Program-made: the position numbers and the translations under genes
Shown: positions 1-5,097 of the stretch, in pieces
Position numbering within the stretch: the stretch's first letter is position 1
Layout of the letters: each line of letters starts with the position of its first letter
Notes under the pieces: model-generated
Databases searched by the model: none
What the model saw: only the letters and a program-made list of their open reading frames with translations
Told to the model about the DNA's origin: nothing
NCBI GenBank assembly: GCA_949745625.1
Contig: CATJZR010000012.1
Location: forward strand, 1 to 5,097
Reading direction: 5' to 3'
Length of the DNA: 5,097 bases
From: an uncultured Eubacteriales bacterium
Lineage (GTDB): Bacteria; Bacillota; Clostridia; Christensenellales; Borkfalkiaceae

Positions 1-1
1 C

Positions 2-385
2 GACGCTATGGTCAGCGGAACCTTTTTCGACTTGCGCTTCGAAAATACTACAGGAAGCACTATTTATATAAAGTCGGAAACGGGCAAAAATTTTATTACC
101 TTTAAAATTTACGGCAGAGATTTCGGCGCGCGGTACTCCTGTCGTTCCGTGGTTACGGGTTCGATAGCCGCGCCCGAGGAATTTACCGACGACCGGACTT
201 TGGTGCGCGTCGGCAAGGACGGGATTATAAGCGAAAGCTATCTGACGGTTACGCGCGGCGGCGTTTCGCGCGAGGTGCTGTTGCGCCGCGACAAGTACGC
301 CCCGCAAAAGCGCGTAACCTATAAAGTAGAGGAGCTGCCGCCCGAAATTCTCACACCCGAAATTAACGAAAATATTTTTTCGTAA
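2..385 (+). CDS. VanW family protein, C-terminal fragment (start off left edge)
   Basis: This is the last 127 codons of a gene that enters the window already open; the frame has no stop back to base 2, so the ATG at base 8 is probably an internal methionine. The opening residues (DAMVSGTFFDLRFENTTGS, then IYI) resemble the end of the VanW domain, where an Asp-Ala-x-Val stretch is followed by a D-[LF]-R/K-F-x-N core and a short beta strand. After it come beta-rich residues and a basic tail with an RRDKYAPQ segment, similar to the ends of other VanW proteins. VanW proteins are often surface-associated and linked to the cell wall. The family is named after a gene of the vancomycin-resistance clusters, but its biochemical role is not established and presence here does not imply resistance. 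The N-terminal part, including any signal peptide, transmembrane helix or peptidoglycan-binding domain, is outside the window. No SD-like sequence supports a start at base 8. Family assignment is moderately sure. Confidence 0.7.
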   Translation, partial: DAMVSGTFFDLRFENTTGSTIYIKSETGKNFITFKIYGRDFGARYSCRSVVTGSIAAPEEFTDDRTLVRVGKDGIISESYLTVTRGGVSREVLLRRDKYAPQKRVTYKVEELPPEILTPEINENIFS

Positions 386-387
386 TT
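361..387 (+). terminator. AT-rich inverted repeat over the VanW stop codon, possible weak terminator
   Basis: Bases 361-372 (AATTAACGAAAA) pair with 377-387 (TTTTCGTAATT) in 11 base pairs, with one bulged A at 366 and a 4-base TATT loop. The right arm contains the stop codon (383-385), and a T-rich run follows (389-398, TTTGTCTTTT). Position and T tract fit a factor-independent terminator for the upstream gene. However, the stem has only two G-C pairs and would be weak, so read-through into plsX is plausible. Chance occurrence in AT-rich DNA is an alternative. Confidence 0.35.
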
Positions 388-389
388 GT

Positions 390-418
390 TTGTCTTTTCC
401 GCGCGCGTATGTTATAAT
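390..418 (+). promoter_or_regulatory. SigA-type promoter with extended -10, for plsX-rnc-smc
   Basis: A perfect TATAAT sits at 413-418, preceded by TG one base upstream (410-411, giving TGtTATAAT), the extended -10 form. Exactly 17 bases upstream is TTGTCT (390-395), which matches the -35 consensus TTGACA at 4 of 6 positions. Transcription would be expected to start near base 425, leaving a leader of about 30 bases before plsX. The leader is too short for a riboswitch. I see no obvious FapR-type operator (TTAGTACC-like palindrome) over it. No comparable promoter was noticed within the downstream genes, so this is probably the operon promoter. Confidence 0.75.
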
Positions 419-441
419 GATAAACAGCGAAATTTTAATTT

Positions 442-446
442 GAGAG
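442..446 (+). promoter_or_regulatory. Ribosome binding site of plsX
   Basis: GAGAG lies 7 bases before the ATG at 454. It is only a partial match to AGGAGG, but the spacing is right and it supports this start, which also gives the standard PlsX N-terminus. Confidence 0.5.
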
Positions 447-453
447 AATTATC

Positions 454-1476
454 ATGATAAAAATCATTTTGGACGCAATGGGTGGGGACAACGCGCCTAA
501 GTCAACCGTAGGGGGCGCGGTTCTCGCGCTCGAAAGGGACAGGGAGTTATCCTTGGTACTTACGGGAAGAAAGGACGCAATCGAGGCGGAGCTGAAAAAA
601 TACAGCTACGACCGTTCGCGTCTTGAAATCGTCGACTGTCCCGATGTCATCGATATGAACGATATTCCCACCGAGGCTGTAAAGCGCAAGCAATCTTCGC
701 TTATCGCCGCGTACTGGATGCTCAAAAAGCAGGAAGATATATGCGGCCTGGTTACGGCGGGTTCGACGGGCGCGACGATTGTAGGCGGACAGCTTATACT
801 CGGAAGAATACGCGGAATAAAACGCCCCGCGTTGTGCTGCGCCATTCCCAACTCTCGCGGTAGTATGACCCTTCTCGTGGACTGCGGTGCTAACGCAGAA
901 TGTAAAAGCGTAATGCTTTGTCAGTTCGCGCTTTTGGGCAGTGCGTATGCTTCCGCTGCGTTTGGTATTAAAAATCCAAAAATCGGACTTTTGAACAACG
1001 GCACCGAGGAGCATAAAGGCGACCCGCTCCGTCAGGAAACATACAAGCTTATGAGCGAAATGAAAGACGTAAACTTTGTCGGCAATGTCGAGGGCAGGGA
1101 TATAACGATAGGCGACTGCGACGTGGTGGTTGCGGACGGTTTTTCGGGCAATATAGCGCTTAAATCGATAGAGGGCTGCGGGAAGTTGGTGCTTGGCATT
1201 ATGAAAAAAGAGCTGTCTGCTTCGCTTTCTACAAAGCTCGGTTATCTGTTCATACGCAAAGCGATAAAGCGTATGCGCGCACAGCTCGATTTCGACAAGG
1301 TCGGCGGCGCGTTGCTTCTGGGGCTTAAAAAACCCGTAATAAAGAGCCACGGCACATCCAAGCCCGTTACGATAGCCAACTCAATAGCAAACGCCGCGGG
1401 CGTTTACCGAAACGGACTTATAGGCTCGGTGGAAAAGCTACTCGAAAATGTAGACTTCACGGTGGACAATGAATAA
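454..1476 (+). CDS. plsX: Phosphate acyltransferase PlsX
   Basis: PlsX converts acyl-ACP and inorganic phosphate to acyl-phosphate, which PlsY uses to acylate glycerol-3-phosphate in the first step of phospholipid synthesis; it is a soluble or peripheral membrane enzyme. The 340-residue product has the usual family length (about 330-345) and the family landmarks in order: DAMGGDNAP at residues 7-15, KRKQSS near 77-82, AGSTGA at 102-107, RPAL at 124-127, DCGAN at 143-147, LLNNG..EHKGD at 179-190, GNVEGRD at 210-216, ADGFSGN at 227-233, and GGALLLGLKKPVIKSHG at 284-300. The start at 454 places the conserved DAMGGD motif at residue 7, as expected. The AGSTGA box has Ser where many homologues have Asn, and I judge this to be normal variation. 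It is the first gene behind the promoter at 390-418 and its last 8 bases overlap rnc. Unlike Bacillus, no fabD, fabG or acpP follows it. Identification is very secure. Confidence 0.97.
   Translation: MIKIILDAMGGDNAPKSTVGGAVLALERDRELSLVLTGRKDAIEAELKKYSYDRSRLEIVDCPDVIDMNDIPTEAVKRKQSSLIAAYWMLKKQEDICGLVTAGSTGATIVGGQLILGRIRGIKRPALCCAIPNSRGSMTLLVDCGANAECKSVMLCQFALLGSAYASAAFGIKNPKIGLLNNGTEEHKGDPLRQETYKLMSEMKDVNFVGNVEGRDITIGDCDVVVADGFSGNIALKSIEGCGKLVLGIMKKELSASLSTKLGYLFIRKAIKRMRAQLDFDKVGGALLLGLKKPVIKSHGTSKPVTIANSIANAAGVYRNGLIGSVEKLLENVDFTVDNE
1461..1466 (+). promoter_or_regulatory. Weak ribosome binding site of rnc inside plsX
   Basis: GGTGGA is the only SD-like stretch before the rnc ATG at 1469, and it is just 2 bases away, closer than optimal. 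An in-frame TAG at 1451 with no ATG, GTG or TTG between it and 1469 rules out any earlier start. Initiation therefore probably depends on ribosomes finishing plsX at 1474-1476 and re-initiating, which is an inference. Confidence 0.4.
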
Positions 1477-2104
1477 TATCGGACAGGCGGAAGCGGCTAT
1501 AAATTATACTTTTAAGGACAAAAATTTGCTACGCCGCGCGCTTACGGTAGCGTCGGCATCGGAGGACAATAATCAGCTGTTGGAGTTTTTCGGCGACGCT
1601 GTGCTTGAATTTATCGTTTCCGAACGGATATTCACGGAAGCGGACAGCGAGGGCGAGCTGACCGAACGGCGAAAGGCGCTCGTATCGGACGCGGCGCTGA
1701 CACCCGTTTCCGAAAGGCTGGGTTTGGACAGGCTTATTATCCGCGGCAAAACCGATTTGAACAACAAAAAGGCGGTGCCGTCCGTTTACGAGGCGGTGAC
1801 CGCGGCTATTTACCTCGACGGAGGTATGCAGGCGGCAAAGGCGTTCGTGCTTTCCACGCTCGACTTTTCCGCGGAGGCGGCAATCAACTACAAGGGCAGA
1901 TTGCAAGAGCTGTTGCAGGGCGCGGGACAAGCCGTTCCCGAATATATCCATAAGGATATAGGCAACGCACGCAAACACAGATTCGAAGTTAAAATTACCG
2001 TGCGCGGTAAAACCTTTTCGGGTGAAGCGGACAGCGTAAGACCTGCCGAACAGCTTGCAGCAAAGGGCGCGCTGGAATATTTGGAAGTTAAAGGATTAAA
2101 ATGA
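1469..2104 (+). CDS. rnc: Ribonuclease III, with atypical catalytic residues
   Basis: RNase III cleaves double-stranded RNA as a homodimer, releasing rRNA precursors and turning over structured RNAs. The 211-residue product has the two-part family layout: an endonuclease domain (about 1-135) and a double-stranded RNA-binding domain (about 140-208, starting at GRLQELLQ and ending with PAEQLAAKGALEYL). The length is slightly below the usual 220-230. The signature LEFFGDAVL (38-46) keeps the Glu39 and Asp43 equivalents of E. coli E41 and D45; Glu61 and Glu108 match E65 and E117. Several usual residues are changed. The LTH-S box is LTVAS (25-29), the Glu before RLEF is Gln36, and the Asp of the [LS]-[AS]-D-x-x-E-A motif, a Mg2+ ligand, is Ser105 (PSVYEA, 104-109). 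The lysine pair of the RNA-binding domain reads Val190-Arg191. The frame is intact and coupled to both neighbours, so it does not look like a pseudogene. Family assignment is secure; full activity is uncertain. Confidence 0.93.
   Translation: MNNIGQAEAAINYTFKDKNLLRRALTVASASEDNNQLLEFFGDAVLEFIVSERIFTEADSEGELTERRKALVSDAALTPVSERLGLDRLIIRGKTDLNNKKAVPSVYEAVTAAIYLDGGMQAAKAFVLSTLDFSAEAAINYKGRLQELLQGAGQAVPEYIHKDIGNARKHRFEVKITVRGKTFSGEADSVRPAEQLAAKGALEYLEVKGLK
2090..2095 (+). promoter_or_regulatory. Ribosome binding site of smc inside rnc
   Basis: AAAGGA lies 5 bases before the ATG at 2101, inside the last codons of rnc. The smc start and rnc stop share ATGA (2101-2104), the classic arrangement for translational coupling. 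This SD is clearly better than those of plsX and rnc. Confidence 0.7.
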
Positions 2105-5097
2105 ATCAGTTTAAACAGATACAATTAGTCGGTTTCAAATCTTTTGCCGACAAGACGGTAATACCCCTCGGCGAGGGCGTAACTTGTATAGTCGGTCCCA
2201 ACGGCTGCGGCAAGTCCAACGTCGCCGACGCTATTCGCTGGGTTCTCGGCGAGCAGTCGGCAAAGATGATGCGCGGCTCGCAGATGCTCGATGTAATTTT
2301 TGGCGGTACGGAAGCGCGCCGCCAGATGTCGTTTTGCGAGGTAACGCTGACGTTCGACAACACGAAAAGAATATTCGACATAGACTGCGACGAGGTTGAA
2401 ATGACCCGCCGCCTTTACCGCAACGGCGACAGCGAATATCTTTTAAACAAGCAACCTTCGCGTATGAAGGTGCTTACATCGCTGCTGCACGGCGCGGGCG
2501 CGGCGAAAGAGGGGTATTCGATTATCGGTCAGGGCAGAATAGAGCAGATTATGAATGCAAAGCCCGAGGACAGACGTTCGATTTTCGAAGAGGCGACGGG
2601 CATCGTCGTGTTCAAGGACAGAAAGGCGGACGCGGAAAGAAAACTGAATTCGTCGAAGGAAAATCTGTACGTGTTCGCTCAGCGCATGCAGGAGGTCGAG
2701 CGTCAGATAGGACCTTTGAAGCGCGCTTCGGAAAATGCGCTCAAATACAGAGAGCTGTATTCGCAATTAAGACATCACGAAATGAATTTGTACATAGTCC
2801 GCCACGACAGCGCGGCGGGCGAAAAGGAAGCGCTTAACGCCAAGGCCTTCAAAATAGCAAACCGTATTAACGAGGTTACGGCGCTATCCGAAAAGCTGCT
2901 TTCCGAATATCAGAACCGTCGCGACGAGGTTGCCGCAGCGGATAACGAGTTACGTGATTTGAATGAACGCCTGCGCCGTTACGAGGTCGGCATCGAGCAT
3001 AGAAGCGGTGAAAGCAAGTTGTTTACCGAAAAGGCGCGTTCGGTCAAGGCAAAGCTTGCCGCCGCGCAGGAGGATATTGCATATTCATCTAAGCGTATAG
3101 ACGACATCGACAGAGAGATAAGAAGGGCGGACGCCTACGCTGAACGCAATGGCGACAGAATAAATAACCTACGTGGTCAGACGGATACTTTCCGTGCCCA
3201 GCTCGACGAGCTTGCGCAGAAAATCGCCAACTACGAATATATGACGGGCGAGCATAGAAAAAAGGTGCTTGATACCTTCAAGGACCTTTCGGAAATGCGG
3301 CAGAATATGGGCTCGCTTTCCGCGCAGAAGGATTTGCTTAAAGAGAGGCTTGCCGAAATTAACGCGGAAATGGAAAAGATACACGCCCGCCGCGACGCTG
3401 TCAGGGGTGAGTACGACGCCAGTATCGAGCGTAGTAAGACGCTGAACGGGTTGCTGGGTAACGAGAACGAGCTGCTTGAACAGGCGGAGGCAAAAACGCG
3501 CGAGGTCGAGGAAAAAATTCAGCAGTTAATCCGTCAGACCTACGATACGCAGGCTCAGATAGCAAGCCTTAACGACAGTCTGACTACCTGCCGCGCCTTG
3601 CGCGACAGGTTCGACGGATATACATATTCGGTCAAAAAACTGCTCAGTCAGGCTAAAAACGACTTGTATTTGTCGGAAAAAATTGCGGGACTTATCGCCG
3701 ATATAGTACGCTGTGACGGCGATTACGAGGTAGCTATCGAAACGGCGTTCGGCGGCGCAATGCAGAACGTAGTCACGAATTCGCGCGACGACGCAAAGGA
3801 TTTAATCGAGTATCTCAAACGCACGCGCGGCGGTCAGGTTACTTTTCTGCCCATAGACGCGCTTCGTCCGAGAGTTGAAAACAACGAGATTAAGTCTGCT
3901 GTGCGCGATACGGGAGCAATCGGATTTGCGATTAATCTCGTCAAATACGACAAGAAGTTCGAAAACGTAATACATAATCTTTTGGGCAATACTCTAATCG
4001 TCGACAATATTCAAAATGCCACGCAGATAGCACGCAGATACCCGCGCGCATTTAAGATAGTCACGCTTGACGGCGACGTCATTTCGACGTCCGGTTCTAT
4101 GACGGGCGGCTCCAAACGAGAAATTGCGGGTAACTTGCTTGCAAACGAGCGCAGAATACAGGAAATAGAAGAAAGTATACAAAGCAAAAAACAGTCGCTT
4201 GTGCGTATGGAGGAAAAGCATAAAGAGCTGAACGGCAAAAAGACGGACGCGGCGACTGAACAGCAGCAGCTTATAAAGCGCTTGCAGGATGCACGCATGG
4301 AGCTTGCCGCAGTCACCGAAAAGCAGGCATCGCTACTTGCCGCGGTTACCGACGCAGAGAGCGAGTACGCTGCATACGGGCAGTCCCAAAAGGCGCTTAC
4401 CGACAGACTTTCGGGACTTGACAGCGAGTATTCGGGAATAAGCAAGGGCGCAAGCGATTTGACCGAACAAAAGGACAAGGCGTCCTCTGCAATGGACGAT
4501 ATGTCCGCCGAATATGACAAGCTGGTTGCCGAGCGCAGTGAAAAGACCGAACGGCTGAACGCGTTGCTTGTGGAAATTGCGTCTCTCGAAAGCGCAATAA
4601 AGTCGGGCGAAGAGAACGTAAAACGCCTCAACGTAGAGCGGGCTGAGCTTTCCGAACGGCTTGAAAGTACCAAGGCGAGCATACCGCAGATAGAGGCGGA
4701 AATGCAGAGCTTCACCTCCGCCGCGCAAAAGGCTGCGCTTTCCGAAGAGGAACAGGAGGTTGTTGCAGACCTCAACCGTCAGGTAAGCGAGGTTCAGAAG
4801 CGCAAGGACGAGCTTAACCAGCGCATAATGCACTACGACAGCGAGCGTCTTGCCGCTTATAAGGAAAAGGAAGAACTTACGCAGGAGCAGAGCAAGCTTG
4901 CGCTTGCGTTGCAGAAGATTGACAGCGACCTCGAATATTTGCAGACCCGCATTTCCGAGGAATACGGCGAGGATTACGAGGGATGTCTTAAATTTAAGGA
5001 AGAGGGCTACGACACCAGCTCGTCGGGTCAGACTATCTCGGGACTTAAAAGAGCGATTACCATGCTCGGTCCCGTCAACCACAACGCAGTAGAGGAA
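2101..5097 (+). CDS. smc: Chromosome partition protein SMC, 3' end beyond window
   Basis: SMC is the ATPase of the bacterial condensin complex with ScpA and ScpB; it extrudes DNA loops and helps separate replicated chromosomes. The frame is open for 999 codons to the right edge; bacterial SMC is typically about 1,150-1,200 residues, so roughly 150-200 are missing. Visible parts: the N-terminal ATPase head (about 1-170) with GFKSFADKT (11-19), Walker A GPNGCGKSN (32-40), the R-loop arginine in MRGS (Arg58), YSIIGQGRIEQI (139-150) with Gln144, and FEEATGI. Next is a charged heptad-rich coiled coil (about 172-505), a hinge (about 520-672) with YEVAIETAFGGAMQ (542-555), GGQVTFLPID (577-586) and the closing GSMTGGS (665-671), and the returning coiled coil (about 680-950). 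The beginning of the C-terminal head follows, with LGPVNHNAVEE at the edge. The ABC signature and Walker B motifs lie outside. The start fits the conserved N-terminus and SD. In Bacillus ftsY follows smc; that cannot be checked here. Identification is very secure. Confidence 0.97.
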   Translation, partial: MNQFKQIQLVGFKSFADKTVIPLGEGVTCIVGPNGCGKSNVADAIRWVLGEQSAKMMRGSQMLDVIFGGTEARRQMSFCEVTLTFDNTKRIFDIDCDEVEMTRRLYRNGDSEYLLNKQPSRMKVLTSLLHGAGAAKEGYSIIGQGRIEQIMNAKPEDRRSIFEEATGIVVFKDRKADAERKLNSSKENLYVFAQRMQEVERQIGPLKRASENALKYRELYSQLRHHEMNLYIVRHDSAAGEKEALNAKAFKIANRINEVTALSEKLLSEYQNRRDEVAAADNELRDLNERLRRYEVGIEHRSGESKLFTEKARSVKAKLAAAQEDIAYSSKRIDDIDREIRRADAYAERNGDRINNLRGQTDTFRAQLDELAQKIANYEYMTGEHRKKVLDTFKDLSEMRQNMGSLSAQKDLLKERLAEINAEMEKIHARRDAVRGEYDASIERSKTLNGLLGNENELLEQAEAKTREVEEKIQQLIRQTYDTQAQIASLNDSLTTCRALRDRFDGYTYSVKKLLSQAKNDLYLSEKIAGLIADIVRCDGDYEVAIETAFGGAMQNVVTNSRDDAKDLIEYLKRTRGGQVTFLPIDALRPRVENNEIKSAVRDTGAIGFAINLVKYDKKFENVIHNLLGNTLIVDNIQNATQIARRYPRAFKIVTLDGDVISTSGSMTGGSKREIAGNLLANERRIQEIEESIQSKKQSLVRMEEKHKELNGKKTDAATEQQQLIKRLQDARMELAAVTEKQASLLAAVTDAESEYAAYGQSQKALTDRLSGLDSEYSGISKGASDLTEQKDKASSAMDDMSAEYDKLVAERSEKTERLNALLVEIASLESAIKSGEENVKRLNVERAELSERLESTKASIPQIEAEMQSFTSAAQKAALSEEEQEVVADLNRQVSEVQKRKDELNQRIMHYDSERLAAYKEKEELTQEQSKLALALQKIDSDLEYLQTRISEEYGEDYEGCLKFKEEGYDTSSSGQTISGLKRAITMLGPVNHNAVEE

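Noticed and set aside
8..385. Reading the ATG at base 8 as the start of a small complete gene
   Set aside because: The frame is open to the left edge, no SD precedes base 8, and the residues before and after fit the interior of a VanW domain, so it is a partial gene.
430..441. AAATT-TT-AATTT palindrome in the plsX leader, considered as an operator
   Set aside because: It is short and purely A/T, expected by chance in this AT-rich gap, and it does not resemble the FapR operator.
547..1350. Minus-strand open frame (267 codons) opposite plsX
   Set aside because: It is fully covered by plsX, which has all family motifs. The antisense product has no recognisable domain.
1529..1978. Minus-strand open frame opposite rnc
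   Set aside because: It is a shadow of the rnc coding sequence with no domain or independent context.
2184..2399. Plus-strand frame of 71 codons inside smc
   Set aside because: It is a frame-shifted reading of the Walker A region of smc; smc itself is uninterrupted through it.
4011..4775. Long minus-strand open frame (254 codons) opposite smc
   Set aside because: It lies wholly antisense to the secure smc frame, is Ser-rich and low in complexity as expected from the complement of coiled-coil codons, and resembles no family I recognise.
4333..5082. Minus-strand open frame (249 codons) opposite smc
   Set aside because: It is antisense to smc in another frame; the Leu/Phe/Arg-rich product reflects complemented Glu/Lys codons. 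There is no supporting domain.

Overview
The window looks like an ordinary core-genome segment from a Gram-positive-type bacterium, most likely an uncultured member of the Clostridia (Bacillota). The reasons are the gene order plsX-rnc-smc, a VanW-family gene immediately upstream, a consensus SigA-type extended -10 promoter, AGGA-type ribosome binding sites, and a mixed AT/GC composition. The species cannot be named from the sequence. All genes lie on the + strand and the window is almost entirely coding.

Layout. Bases 2-385 hold the 3' end of a VanW-domain gene whose start lies off the left edge. Bases 386-453 are the only intergenic gap. It carries an AT-rich inverted repeat that overlaps the VanW stop codon (possible weak terminator), a well-formed promoter at 390-418, and a modest ribosome binding site for plsX. 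Three tightly packed genes follow: plsX (454-1476, phosphate acyltransferase, phospholipid synthesis), rnc (1469-2104, ribonuclease III) and smc (2101 to the right edge, chromosome condensation and segregation). plsX and rnc overlap by 8 bases, and rnc and smc overlap by 4 (ATGA). The three therefore look like one co-transcribed, translationally coupled operon driven from the promoter at 390-418. smc is open for 999 codons without a stop and runs off the window before its C-terminal ABC signature and Walker B motifs.

Functionally the three operon genes do not form a pathway. PlsX makes acyl-phosphate for membrane lipid synthesis, RNase III processes double-stranded RNA, and SMC organises the chromosome. 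Their linkage is a conserved housekeeping neighbourhood in Bacillota. What differs from the familiar Bacillus order is that fabD, fabG and acpP are absent between plsX and rnc, and the gene upstream of plsX is VanW-type rather than fapR or rpmF.

I see no mobile element, CRISPR array, tRNA/rRNA, riboswitch or undescribed multi-gene system. The most notable observation is that the RNase III lacks several residues normally conserved in the family, including the aspartate that binds the catalytic Mg2+ (Ser105 here).
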